NCBI RefSeq assembly: GCF_003751225.1 | Contig: NZ_RJKE01000001.1 | Coordinates: 5,952,001-6,016,000, forward strand | Source of the DNA: Actinocorallia herbida | GTDB lineage: Bacteria; Actinomycetota; Actinomycetes; Streptosporangiales; Streptosporangiaceae | Length of the DNA stretch: 64,000 nt | Direction of reading: 5' to 3' | Shown here: in pieces, positions 9,808 through 18,934 of the stretch | Layout: each line of letters begins with the position of its first letter | Position numbering within the stretch: position 1 is the stretch's first letter | Notes under the pieces: generated by a model | Databases searched by the model: none | Told to the model about the DNA's origin: nothing | The model's input: only the letters and a program-made list of their open reading frames with translations | Position numbers and translations under genes: made by a program

Positions 9808-10932
9808 ATGCGGTTGGAGACCCTGCTCCCGCTGGGAAAAGTCGATCCGGGTCTTCGGACACCGGAGACGCCACTGGACATCTGGTCGGTCGCCGAGAAC
9901 GCCGAACTACTGGAGAACCTGGGTTACGGCGGTCTCGCGGTCGAGGAGACGAAGGACGACCCGTTCACCGTCCTCGCGCTGGCGGCCGAGCGGACCGAGC
10001 GGCTCAGGTTGACCACTGCCGTGGCGATCGCGTTCCCGCGGAGCCCCACGATCATGGCGATGAACGCGTGGACGCTGCAGAAGCTCTCCCGCGGGCGGTT
10101 CACGCTGGGCCTGGGCACCCAGGTGCGGGGCCACATCCAGCGCCGCTACGGAATGACGTGGTCGGCCCCCGGACCGTGGATGCGAGAGTACGTCGAGGCG
10201 GTGCGCGCCGTCTGGAACTGCTGGCAGAACGGTACCCCGCTCGACTTCGCCGGTGAGCACTACAACCTGTCGCTCATGGTGCCGCTGTTCGATGCCGGGC
10301 CGATCGAGAACCCCGACATTCCCATCCACCTGGCCTCGGTGAACACGGGAATGTGCGCCGTGGCAGGGGAGGTCGCCGACGGGATCCGGCCCCATCCGGT
10401 GTGCACTCCGTCCTACATCCGGGAGGTCATGCTGCCCGCCGTCCGACGGGGGGCGCAGCGTTCCGGCCGGAGCCTGGATTCCTTCAGGGTGTGCATGAAG
10501 CCGCTGGTCGCCTCGGCCCGCACCGAGGAGGAGCTGCTGCCGAAGGTCCGCGACGCCCGCGCGCGCATCGCCTTCTACGCCTCCACCCCGGGATACGCAG
10601 TGGCCTTCGAGCACCTCGGGCTCGGCGACCTCGCCGGCGAGGCCAAGCTGCTGTCGAAGGAACAGCGCTGGGAGGAACTCCCGGCGCTCATCGACGACTC
10701 CGTCCTGCATCGGTTCGCGGTCATCGGAACCTACGACGAGATCGGGCAGCGCCTTCTGGAGCGGTTCTCCGACGTCGTCACCGATGTCGAGTTCTCCATC
10801 GGCGTCCGCGGCCCCGAAGACATGGAGACCCTGGCCGGGCTCGCCAAGACCATCCAGGACGCCGATGACACGGCCGCGCGCGCGAGCATCGCCGGTGAGC
10901 CGGCCGTCCTCGGCTCGGAGGCCCGGCTTTGA
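9808..10932 (+). CDS. LLM class F420-dependent oxidoreductase
   Basis: A 374-residue luciferase-like (TIM-barrel) protein of the F420-dependent group, with ERLRLTTAVAIAFPRSPTIMA and LSRGRFTLGLGTQVRGHIQRRYG as in the TIGR03617-type subfamily. It likely uses reduced F420 (or FMN) for hydride transfer on a lipid-like substrate. AGGAG at 9797-9801 sets the start. It is the first gene of a tightly packed operon with CoA-ester enzymes; the next gene overlaps its stop as TTGA. A role in an initial redox step is inferred from position. Confidence 0.88.
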   Translation: MRLETLLPLGKVDPGLRTPETPLDIWSVAENAELLENLGYGGLAVEETKDDPFTVLALAAERTERLRLTTAVAIAFPRSPTIMAMNAWTLQKLSRGRFTLGLGTQVRGHIQRRYGMTWSAPGPWMREYVEAVRAVWNCWQNGTPLDFAGEHYNLSLMVPLFDAGPIENPDIPIHLASVNTGMCAVAGEVADGIRPHPVCTPSYIREVMLPAVRRGAQRSGRSLDSFRVCMKPLVASARTEEELLPKVRDARARIAFYASTPGYAVAFEHLGLGDLAGEAKLLSKEQRWEELPALIDDSVLHRFAVIGTYDEIGQRLLERFSDVVTDVEFSIGVRGPEDMETLAGLAKTIQDADDTAARASIAGEPAVLGSEARL

Positions 10933-11987
10933 TCGCCACCGCGCCCGCGGGCCTCACAGAGCGGGAACTCCTCGCGGTCGCCGCATGGATGGACGGTCGT
11001 GGACTGGGCTCGGCGCCGCTCACCGAAGTGCGGCCGCTCGGAGGCGGCACCCAGAACATCATGGTGTCGTTCCGCCGGGGCGAACGTCGCTATGTCCTGC
11101 GCCGAGGCCCGCGCCACCTGCGTCCGCGAAGCAACGACGCCATCCTGCGCGAAACCCGAGTCCTCGCGGCACTGACCGACACCCCTGTCCCGCATCCCCG
11201 ACTCATCTCCTCGTGCGACGACCCATCGCTGCTGGACGGCGCGGTCTTCTACCTGATGGACCCGATCGAGGGGTTCAACCCGAGCCTCGAACTTCCCGCC
11301 CCGCACGCCGCAGACCCGAGCCTCAGGCGCCGGATGGCCTTCAACATCGTCGACGCGCTCGCGACCCTCGGCACCGTCGATCACCAGGCCGTGGGGCTCA
11401 CCGGCTTCGGCAAGCCGGAGGGCTTCCTGGAACGACAGGTTCCCCGCTGGCTCGCTGAACTCGACTCCTACCGACGGTTCCCCGGCTACGGCGGCCCGGA
11501 CATCCCCCGCCTCGACGACGTCGCAACCTGGCTGGAGCAGAGGCGTCCCAGCAGGTGGCAGGCCGGAATCCTGCACGGGGACTTCCACTGCGCCAATGTG
11601 ATGTTCGACCGGTCCTCCACCGAGATCGCTGCGATCGTGGACTGGGAGATGTCGACGATCGGGGACCCTCTCCTGGACCTCGGCTGGCTGCTCGCCACCT
11701 GGCGGCTGCCTCAGGCACCGACCATCTTCGGCGGCGCGTTCATGGAGTCGGCCGGGCTGCCGTCAGCGGCCGAGCTGAGCACCCGCTACGCGGAACGCAG
11801 CAGCCGGGATATCGACGCGCTCACCTGGTACATCGTCCTGGCCTGTTTCAAGCTCGGCATCGTCCTTGAGGGCACCCATGCCCGCGCGGCCGCCGGCCAG
11901 GCACCACAGCGCACCGGCGAAGAGCTGCACGCGATGACCCTGCGCCTGTTCGAGCGCGCGACACACCTCATGGACGGAGAACAATGA
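10929..11987 (+). CDS. ACAD10-type aminoglycoside-phosphotransferase-like protein
   Basis: A 352-residue APH-fold protein. The kinase catalytic motif is GILHGDFHCANVMFD (Brenner-type HGDxHxxN), and the metal-binding motif follows in IVDWEMSTIGDPLLDLGWLLATW. Proteins like this are fused to or adjacent to acyl-CoA dehydrogenases, as in ACAD10/11, where they phosphorylate 4-hydroxyacyl-CoA before dehydrogenase-assisted elimination. The start is a TTG overlapping the upstream stop, and the end overlaps the next gene as ATGA, so the three are translationally coupled. Antibiotic resistance is unlikely given this context. Confidence 0.87.
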   Translation: MIATAPAGLTERELLAVAAWMDGRGLGSAPLTEVRPLGGGTQNIMVSFRRGERRYVLRRGPRHLRPRSNDAILRETRVLAALTDTPVPHPRLISSCDDPSLLDGAVFYLMDPIEGFNPSLELPAPHAADPSLRRRMAFNIVDALATLGTVDHQAVGLTGFGKPEGFLERQVPRWLAELDSYRRFPGYGGPDIPRLDDVATWLEQRRPSRWQAGILHGDFHCANVMFDRSSTEIAAIVDWEMSTIGDPLLDLGWLLATWRLPQAPTIFGGAFMESAGLPSAAELSTRYAERSSRDIDALTWYIVLACFKLGIVLEGTHARAAAGQAPQRTGEELHAMTLRLFERATHLMDGEQ

Positions 11988-13171
11988 TCGACTTCAGCAT
12001 CCCCTCCGACGTCGCTGCCCTGCGAGACGAGATCCGTGCCTTCGTCGTCGAGGAGATCGTTCCCTACGAGACCGATCCCCGGCTGACCCAGCACGGCCCG
12101 ACCGACGACCTGCGCGCCGAGCTCGTCGAGCGGGCGCGCAAGCGCGGGCTGCTCACCTTCCAGGCGCCGCGCCGTCTGGGCGGCCGGGAGCCCTCCCACG
12201 TGGAACAGGCCGTGTTGTACGAGGCCGCCGGCTGGTCGACTCTCGGCCCGGTGGCGCTCAACTGCGCGGCGCCCGACGAGGGGAACATGTACCTGCTCGC
12301 CAAGATCGCCGACGAGGAGCAGACGGCCGCCTACCTCCAGCCGGTCATCGACGGGTGGCAGCGATCGGTGTTCGCGATGACCGAACCGGACGGCGCCGGT
12401 TCGGACCCGGCGCAGCTGTCGACGACCGCCGAGTTCGACGGCGACGGCTACACGATCAACGGCAGGAAGTGGCTGATCACCGGGGCGACGGGCGCGAAGA
12501 CCTGGATCATCATGGCCGACGTGCCGCCGAACCCGCACGGACCGCACGGGCCGACGCTCTTCCTGTGCGGCGGTGACGAGACGGGAATCGTCATCGAACG
12601 GGTCATGTCGACGATGGACCGCAACTACGTCGAAGGGCATGGCGTGGTCCGGTTCGAGGGGCTGCGGCTACCGAAGTCCGCGCTCCTCGGCGAGGTCGGC
12701 AACGCGCTGCGCTACGCGCAGATGCGCCTGGCGCCCGCCCGTCTCACCCACTGCATGCGCTGGCTCGGCGCCGCCGAACGGGCGCAGGCCATCGCCGTCG
12801 AGCACGCACGGACCCGGACGGCCTTCGGCAAGCCCATCGGCGAGCACCAGGGCGTGTCCTTCATGCTGGCCGACAACGAGATCGCGCTCCAGCAGTGCCG
12901 GCTGGCGATCTGGTGGGCATGCTGGCGGCTCGACCAAGGCGAGAAGGGCCGCCACGAGAGCTCCATGGTCAAGGCGGCGGTGTCCGAAGAACTGTTCCGG
13001 GTGGCCGACCGGTGCGTGCAGGTGCTCGGCGGCATCGGCATCTCCGACGAGACCCCGGTCGCGATGATCTTCCGCGACATCAGGGCCTTCCGTCTCTACG
13101 ACGGCCCCACCGAAGTGCACAAGCACGCGATCGCCAGGCAAGTGCTCCGCCGCGGTGGAGGGCACCGGTGA
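11984..13171 (+). CDS. Acyl-CoA dehydrogenase (ACAD10/11-like)
   Basis: A 395-residue FAD acyl-CoA dehydrogenase oxidising acyl-CoA to enoyl-CoA. The flavin and substrate segments FAMTEPDGAGSDPAQL and GRKWLITGATGAKTWIIMADV are clear, as is the C-terminal QVLGGIGISDETPVAMIFRD. The segment equivalent to YEGT in medium-chain enzymes reads LYDGPTEVHKH, so the usual glutamate position holds Asp. This is typical of the ACAD10/11 branch. Coupling to the APH-like gene upstream supports a joint role in hydroxyacyl-CoA processing. The next gene begins inside its stop (GTGA). Confidence 0.9.
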   Translation: MIDFSIPSDVAALRDEIRAFVVEEIVPYETDPRLTQHGPTDDLRAELVERARKRGLLTFQAPRRLGGREPSHVEQAVLYEAAGWSTLGPVALNCAAPDEGNMYLLAKIADEEQTAAYLQPVIDGWQRSVFAMTEPDGAGSDPAQLSTTAEFDGDGYTINGRKWLITGATGAKTWIIMADVPPNPHGPHGPTLFLCGGDETGIVIERVMSTMDRNYVEGHGVVRFEGLRLPKSALLGEVGNALRYAQMRLAPARLTHCMRWLGAAERAQAIAVEHARTRTAFGKPIGEHQGVSFMLADNEIALQQCRLAIWWACWRLDQGEKGRHESSMVKAAVSEELFRVADRCVQVLGGIGISDETPVAMIFRDIRAFRLYDGPTEVHKHAIARQVLRRGGGHR

Positions 13172-14349
13172 CGGCCGGCAGCACGGGTAGAGGCCCTCTC
13201 ACGGGTCTTCGGGTCGTCGAACTGGCGGGCATCGGCCCCGCACCGTTCGCCGCCATGATGCTCGGGGACCTCGGCGCGAACGTCATCCGGATCGACCGGC
13301 CCGGCGGGCACGCGGGCAATCCGGTACCGCCGAAGCTCGACCTGCTCAACCGCAATCGCCGGTCGATCGAGCTCGACCTCAAGAACCCCGCGGACCTCGA
13401 CGTCGCCAGAACGCTTCTGACCTCGGCGGATGTCCTGATCGAGGGATACCGGCCCGGGGTAGCCGAGCGGCTCGGCCTGGGGCCGGAGGACTGCCATGCG
13501 GTCAATCCGAGACTGGTGTACGCGCGGATGACCGGGTGGGGCCAGACCGGTCCGCTGGCCGACCGAGCCGGGCACGACATCAACTACATCTCCCGCGTCG
13601 GCGCCCTCGAACCGATCGGACCGCGCGAGGGAACACCGGTGATCCCCCTCAACATCGTGGGGGACTTCGGCGGGGGCGGCATGCTCCTGGCCTTCGGTCT
13701 CCTGGCGGCCGTCCACCACGCCACGAGGACCGGCGAGGGCCAGGTCGTCGACGCGGCCATCACCGACGGCACCGCGCTGCTGACCACGATGCTGCACACA
13801 TGGCGGGCCGCCGGACTGTGGATCGACCGGCGGGCAGCGAACATGCTCGATGGAGGAGCGCACTTCTACAACGTCTATGCCACAGCCGACGGCCGTTTCC
13901 TCAGCGTCGGAGCCATCGAGCCCCGGTTCTACCGGGCCTTTCTCAACGGCCTGGGGGTTCCTTTCGAGAGCGACTGGATCACAAGCCACGACGACGCCGG
14001 CCTCTGGCCGGCGATGAGGTCGAGGATCAGCGAGATCATCCAGTGCCGAACGCTCGAAGAGTGGCTGGCGATCTTCGAAGGCACCGATGCCTGCGTGTCT
14101 CCCGTGCTCACGCCCGCGGAGGCACTGACGGACGCCCACAACCGGGCCCGTGCGACCTTCATCGACGTCGACGGTGTGCCGCAGCCCGCACCGGCACCGC
14201 GTTTCGACCGGACGCCCCCCGCTCATCCGCGGCGGCAGCCCGTACCCGGAGAGCACGGCGACGAGATCCGCTCCGCCCTCCTCGGCGGGAACCCTTGGCG
14301 GCGGAACCCGGGCGCCGCGGCCGGAGAACGAAAGGACCATCATGGCTGA
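13168..14349 (+). CDS. CaiB/BaiF-type CoA transferase or alpha-methylacyl-CoA racemase
   Basis: A 393-residue class III CoA-transferase-fold protein. The N-terminus (LTGLRVVELAGIGPAPFAAMMLGDLGANVIRIDRPGG) and VYARMTGWGQTGPLADRAGHDINYI are close to alpha-methylacyl-CoA racemases, which invert the 2-methyl centre so that branched acyl-CoAs can enter beta-oxidation. The GHD aspartate and the EGTDACVSPVLTPAEA segment fit this group. The GTG start overlaps the upstream stop. The end overlaps the following gene by 8 nt. A paralogue is at 48462-49589. Confidence 0.88.
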   Translation: MTAGSTGRGPLTGLRVVELAGIGPAPFAAMMLGDLGANVIRIDRPGGHAGNPVPPKLDLLNRNRRSIELDLKNPADLDVARTLLTSADVLIEGYRPGVAERLGLGPEDCHAVNPRLVYARMTGWGQTGPLADRAGHDINYISRVGALEPIGPREGTPVIPLNIVGDFGGGGMLLAFGLLAAVHHATRTGEGQVVDAAITDGTALLTTMLHTWRAAGLWIDRRAANMLDGGAHFYNVYATADGRFLSVGAIEPRFYRAFLNGLGVPFESDWITSHDDAGLWPAMRSRISEIIQCRTLEEWLAIFEGTDACVSPVLTPAEALTDAHNRARATFIDVDGVPQPAPAPRFDRTPPAHPRRQPVPGEHGDEIRSALLGGNPWRRNPGAAAGERKDHHG

Positions 14350-15508
14350 ATCGACGTCACGCAGCGTCTTCACCGGTGAGCATGAGGCGTTCCGGGAGAC
14401 CGTCCAGGCCTTCATCGTCAAGGAGGTCGCTCCGCACTACGAGGACTGGGAGGAAGCGGGCCTGGTCGATCGGAGCCTGTACCGGGCCGCGGGCGAGGTC
14501 GGCATGCTGATGTTCGGAACGCCTGCCGAGTTCGGCGGCGCCGGCGTCGACGACTGGCGCTTCAGCGCCGTCGTGGACGAGGAGTTCGCCCGGGCCGGCT
14601 ACGCCTCGGTCGGCCTGGGGCTCGCGCTGCAGAACGACGTCGCCGCGTCGTACTTCCTGGAGCTGGCCGACGACGAGCAGAAGGCTCGGTGGCTGCCGGG
14701 ACTCACCTCCGGGGAGTCGATCGCCGCAGTCGCTATGACCGAGCCGGAGGCGGGCAGCGATCTGGCCGGCATCAAGACCAGCGCGCGCCGCGATGGCACC
14801 GACTATGTGATCAACGGTTCGAAGACCTTCATCACCAACGGCCAGAACGCCGATCTCGTCGTCGTTGCGGCGCGCACTTCGCAGGACCGGCACCGCGGGC
14901 TCACCCTGTTCGTCATCGAGCGGGACATGTCCGGGTTCGAGCGCGGGCGGAACCTCGACAAGCTCGGACTGCACGGGCAGGACACCAGCGAGCTGTTCTT
15001 CAACGATGTCCGCGTTCCCGAGAGCAACCGTCTCGGGCCGGAAGACGGTCAGGGCTTCTTCCAGCTCGTGCGCAACCTTCCGCAGGAACGCCTCTCGCTC
15101 GCGGTCATGGCCGCGGCCTCCGCCGAGGGAATGCTGAGCGGAACGCTCGACTACGTGCGATCGCGTTCGGCCTTCGGGCGATCGGTCGGCTCCTTCCAGC
15201 ACAGCCGCTTCGTGCTCGCCGAGCTGCGGACCGAGGTGGACATAGCACGCGTCTACGTCGATGGCTGCATCGACCTGCACACTCGGCACCAGCTCAGCCC
15301 CGTGCAGGCGGCCAAGGCGAAATGGTGGGTGTCGGAACTCCAGTTCAAAGTCGCCGACCGCTGCATGCAGCTCCACGGCGGATACGGCTACATGCGCGAA
15401 TACCCGATCGCGCGGGCGTTCGTCGACTCCCGGGTGCAATCGATCTACGCCGGGACGAACGAGATCATGCGGGAGATCATCGGGCGTGACATGGGCCTGA
15501 CGCCATGA
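14342..15508 (+). CDS. Acyl-CoA dehydrogenase
   Basis: A 388-residue acyl-CoA dehydrogenase with VAMTEPEAGSDLAGIKTSA, NGSKTFITNGQNADLVVVAA and the C-terminal LHGGYGYMREYPIARAFVDSRVQSIYAGTNEIMREIIGRDMG. The YEGT position reads YAGT, as in isovaleryl-type and long-chain enzymes where the base lies elsewhere in the chain. The start is ATG 14342 with AAAGGA upstream. It is the second dehydrogenase of the operon, so the pathway probably has two desaturation steps or two substrate classes. Confidence 0.92.
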   Translation: MAESTSRSVFTGEHEAFRETVQAFIVKEVAPHYEDWEEAGLVDRSLYRAAGEVGMLMFGTPAEFGGAGVDDWRFSAVVDEEFARAGYASVGLGLALQNDVAASYFLELADDEQKARWLPGLTSGESIAAVAMTEPEAGSDLAGIKTSARRDGTDYVINGSKTFITNGQNADLVVVAARTSQDRHRGLTLFVIERDMSGFERGRNLDKLGLHGQDTSELFFNDVRVPESNRLGPEDGQGFFQLVRNLPQERLSLAVMAAASAEGMLSGTLDYVRSRSAFGRSVGSFQHSRFVLAELRTEVDIARVYVDGCIDLHTRHQLSPVQAAKAKWWVSELQFKVADRCMQLHGGYGYMREYPIARAFVDSRVQSIYAGTNEIMREIIGRDMGLTP

Positions 15509-15592
15509 CGGCCGCCATGAGGACGAGGTACGCCGCCCGCCCGGCCGACATCCCGACTTGTCCCGGAGGATGCTCAGAACGGAGAACACACA

Positions 15593-16813
15593 GTGTCCAC
15601 TGAACTCAACGAGGCCTTCATCTATGAGGCCGTCCGCACACCGCGAGGAAAGGGACGGCCGACCGGCGCACTCCACACCGTGAAGCCGATCTCGCTGGTG
15701 GTCGGTCTCATCGAAGGGCTGCTCGCGAGGCACCCCGTTCTCGACCCCTCGGCGATCGACGACATCGTCCTGGGGATCGTGTCGCCGCTGGGCGACCAGG
15801 GATCCGTGCTGCCCAGGATCGCGGCTCTCGCGGCGGGCCTGCCGGACACCGTCGGTGGTCTGCAGGTCAACCGCTTCTGTGGTTCCGGCCTGGAGGCGGT
15901 GAACATCGCCGCGCAGAAGGTGCGCTCGGGCTGGGACTCGATCGTGCTCGCGGGCGGGGTCGAGTCGATGTCCCGTGTACCCATGGGCTCGGACCGCGGC
16001 GCATGGGCCGAGGATCCCGCCACCGCCCTCGCGACGGGTTACGTCCCCCAGGGAATCGGAGCGGATCTGATCGCCACCATCGAAGGCTTCACCCGGGAGT
16101 CCGTCGACTCCTACGCCGTACGGTCCCAGCAGCGGGCGGCCGCGGCCTGGTCTGGTGGCCACTTCGCCAAGTCGATCATCCCCGTGCGGGATCACAACGG
16201 CTCGGTGCTGCTCGAGCAGGACGAGCACATGCGCCCGTCGACGACCCTGGAATCGCTGGCGAAGCTGTCACCTTCGTTCGCGAAGCTCGGCGAGCAGGTC
16301 TACGACGCGGTCGCTCTCCAGCGCTACCACTGGGTCGAACGCATTGAGCACGTCCACCACGCGGGGAACTCCTCGGGCATCGTCGACGGCGCCTCTCTGG
16401 TCCTGGTCGGTTCAGAGCGTGCGGGGGCCCGGTACGGCCTGGCTCCACGAGCCCGGGTGGTGGGCACCGCAACGTCGGGAGCGGACGCGACGATCATGCT
16501 CACCGGCCCGACTCCCGCGACGCGCAAGCTGCTCGCCACCACAGGCCTGGACGTCGAGGACATCGATCTCTTCGAGATCAACGAGGCGTTCGCCGCCGTC
16601 GCTTTGAAGTACATCAAGGACCTCCGGATCCCCGAGGAGAAGGTCAACGTCAACGGCGGAGCCATCGCGATGGGGCATCCCCTGGGCGCGACCGGCGGAA
16701 TGCTGATCGGCACGGTCGTCGACGAGTTGGAGCGACGGAACGCCCGCCGTGCGGTGGTCACGCTGTGCATCGGCGCCGGCATGGGCGTAGCGACCCTCAT
16801 CGAGCGCGTATGA
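15593..16813 (+). CDS. Acetyl-CoA C-acyltransferase (thiolase)
   Basis: A 406-residue thiolase that cleaves 3-ketoacyl-CoA to acetyl- or propionyl-CoA. Catalytic residues are visible: nucleophile Cys in [15 protein letters not shown], His in [16 protein letters not shown] and the second Cys in [13 protein letters not shown]. The GTG start has GGAGA upstream, and an 84-bp gap separates it from the dehydrogenase before it. The FadB-like gene follows, so both halves of the trifunctional beta-oxidation complex are adjacent. Confidence 0.93.
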   Translation: MSTELNEAFIYEAVRTPRGKGRPTGALHTVKPISLVVGLIEGLLARHPVLDPSAIDDIVLGIVSPLGDQGSVLPRIAALAAGLPDTVGGLQVNRFCGSGLEAVNIAAQKVRSGWDSIVLAGGVESMSRVPMGSDRGAWAEDPATALATGYVPQGIGADLIATIEGFTRESVDSYAVRSQQRAAAAWSGGHFAKSIIPVRDHNGSVLLEQDEHMRPSTTLESLAKLSPSFAKLGEQVYDAVALQRYHWVERIEHVHHAGNSSGIVDGASLVLVGSERAGARYGLAPRARVVGTATSGADATIMLTGPTPATRKLLATTGLDVEDIDLFEINEAFAAVALKYIKDLRIPEEKVNVNGGAIAMGHPLGATGGMLIGTVVDELERRNARRAVVTLCIGAGMGVATLIERV

Positions 16814-16863
16814 CCCCGATGCCGCCACCCCACGAACCTTCGGTCCCCAAGGAGTCACCCGAG

Positions 16864-18906
16864 ATGCCTTCTCAGCACCCCATGTTCGATTGGCACCGCG
16901 ACCCTGACGGCGTCGTCGTGCTCACGATGAACGACCCCGACCACTCCACGAACACCGCCAACCACCGATTCACCAACGAGTTCCCGGCGGTCCTGGACCG
17001 GTTGGAGGCCGAACGCGACTCCATCACAGGAGTCGTGCTGACCTCGGCGAAGAAGACCTTCTTCGCCGGAGCGGACCTCACCTCGTTCGTGGCCGCCGGC
17101 CCCGGGGACGTCCCGGCCGTGGAGGCCATGCTCAACAAGCTGAAGGCCGACCTGCGCCGCCTTGAGACGTTCGGGCGTCCGGTCGTCGCGGCGATCAACG
17201 GAACGGCGCTCGGCGGCGGGCTGGAGATCGCGCTGGCATGTCACCACCGGATCGCGGTCGACGACCCAGGGGTCCTGGTCGGGCTCCCCGAATCCACGCT
17301 CGGCCTCCTTCCCGGAGCCGGGGGGACGGTCCGCACCGTCCGCATGTTCGGCATCGAGCGGGCGCTGGCCGAGTTTCTGCTGCCCGGCACCAGGTTCGCC
17401 CCCGGCGCCGCTCTGTCGGCGGGCCTCCTCGACGAGGTGGTGCCACCCGACGACCTCCTGGCCGCGGCGAAGCGCCGGATCGGCTCCGGCTCCCGCGCCG
17501 TCCAGCCATGGGACGAGCCGGGCTACACCATCCCCGGCGGCGCACCAAGAGACGCCCAAACGGCGAGTCTGCTCGCCACGCTTCCCGCGGTGCTGCGCAA
17601 GAAGACGCGGGGAGCACCCGACCCGGCGGCCGAGGCCATCCTGGCCGCTGCCGTGGAAGGGGCCCAGGTCGACTTCGACAACGCGCAGGCCATCGAGTCG
17701 CGTTACTGCGCCGGGCTCGCCGGGAGCCAGATCTCGTCGAACATCATCGAGGTGGCCTTCTTCGATCCTCGGGTCATCGGCCGTTCGGCGAACAAGCGGT
17801 CGGACCGTCCCAGGTACAAGGCGTCCAAGGCCCTCGTCCTGGGAAGCGGACCCGTCGCCGAAGGAGTCGCCCGCGCATGCGCGGACGCCGGAGTGAGCGT
17901 CACGGTCGTCGCCGACGACCTCGATACGGGACACCCCACGGACGTGGACGTCCTGATCGAGTCGGCCTTCGACGACGGTGCCCGGCGCCGGAGCCTGCTG
18001 GCGGCCGTCGCCGGCCGGCTCGCGCCCGGCACGCTCGTCCTGTCCAACTCCTCCGCGTTCACGATCGCAAGCCTGGCCGAAAGCGCCCCCGCTCCGGAGA
18101 ACGTCGTGGGCATGCACTTCTTCGCCCCGGTCGACAAGATGGACCTGGTCGAGATCGTCACGGCGGAGAAGACCGGTGAGGAGGCCCTGGCCAAGGCGAT
18201 CGACTTCGCCCGGCAGCTGGGCAAGACCTCGATCGTCGTCGGCGACCGGCCCGGCTTCTTCACCACCCGCGTCCTGCAGGCGTTCCTCGACGAGGCGCTG
18301 CTCCTGCTCGCCGAAGGCGTCCCCGCGTCCTCGATCGAAAGGGCCGCCACGCAGTCGGGCTACCCCGTCGGTGCCCTCGCCCTGCTCGACGACCTCTCGC
18401 TGCCGCTGATGCTCAGGATCCGCGACGAGATCAGCGAAGGCCGCGCCGTCGACGGCGCGGAATCGACGACCTGGCACATTCTGCGCCGCCTGATCGATGA
18501 GTGCGCGCGCACCGGTCGAGAGAGCGGCGCGGGTTTCTACGACTACGACGATCGCGGCAGGCGCCGAGGGCTGTGGAGCGGCCTGAGCGTCATGTTCGGC
18601 GACGCCAAACGTGACATCGCCTTCGCCGACGTCCAGGAGCGCCTGCTCTTCAGCGAGGCGCTGGAGGCCATCCGCTGCTTCGACGAGGGCGTCGTCCGCT
18701 CGGCTCCCGAAGCGAACGTGGGATCGGTCCGCGGCGTGGGCTTCCCCGTCTGGACCGGCGGAGTGCTCCGGTACGCCGACCGGTATCACGGCGGTCTGCC
18801 GGGATTCGCGGCCCGCTGCAACGACCTGGCGAGGACGTACGGCGCACGATTCGAGCCGATGCCGTCGCTGACGGAACGGGCGTCCGCAGGCGGGTCGTAC
18901 TCGTGA
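16864..18906 (+). CDS. fadB: FadB-like enoyl-CoA hydratase/3-hydroxyacyl-CoA dehydrogenase
   Basis: A 681-residue bifunctional enzyme. Residues about 1-190 are a crotonase domain with the two hydratase glutamates in GTALGGGLEIAL and LPESTLGLLPGAGGT. A Rossmann domain begins near residue 320 (LVLGSGPVAEG), followed by the dehydrogenase marks VVGMHFFAPVDKMDLVEIV and GDRPGFFTTR, then two 3HCDH C-terminal repeats. It hydrates enoyl-CoA and oxidises the product with NAD. ATG 16864 is chosen for AAGGAG 9 nt before it; an ATG at 16810 overlapping the thiolase stop is possible. Confidence 0.92.
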   Translation: MPSQHPMFDWHRDPDGVVVLTMNDPDHSTNTANHRFTNEFPAVLDRLEAERDSITGVVLTSAKKTFFAGADLTSFVAAGPGDVPAVEAMLNKLKADLRRLETFGRPVVAAINGTALGGGLEIALACHHRIAVDDPGVLVGLPESTLGLLPGAGGTVRTVRMFGIERALAEFLLPGTRFAPGAALSAGLLDEVVPPDDLLAAAKRRIGSGSRAVQPWDEPGYTIPGGAPRDAQTASLLATLPAVLRKKTRGAPDPAAEAILAAAVEGAQVDFDNAQAIESRYCAGLAGSQISSNIIEVAFFDPRVIGRSANKRSDRPRYKASKALVLGSGPVAEGVARACADAGVSVTVVADDLDTGHPTDVDVLIESAFDDGARRRSLLAAVAGRLAPGTLVLSNSSAFTIASLAESAPAPENVVGMHFFAPVDKMDLVEIVTAEKTGEEALAKAIDFARQLGKTSIVVGDRPGFFTTRVLQAFLDEALLLLAEGVPASSIERAATQSGYPVGALALLDDLSLPLMLRIRDEISEGRAVDGAESTTWHILRRLIDECARTGRESGAGFYDYDDRGRRRGLWSGLSVMFGDAKRDIAFADVQERLLFSEALEAIRCFDEGVVRSAPEANVGSVRGVGFPVWTGGVLRYADRYHGGLPGFAARCNDLARTYGARFEPMPSLTERASAGGSYS

Positions 18907-18934
18907 ACCGCCGTGCCGCGAAGGAAGGGTAATC

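Noticed and set aside
10929-11987. Aminoglycoside resistance kinase
   Set aside because: The APH fold is present, but coupling to an acyl-CoA dehydrogenase and beta-oxidation genes points to the ACAD10-type role.
12895-13167. An upstream extension of the CaiB-type protein
   Set aside because: It overlaps the acyl-CoA dehydrogenase in another frame; the GTG at 13168 overlapping the stop codon starts at the conserved N-terminus.
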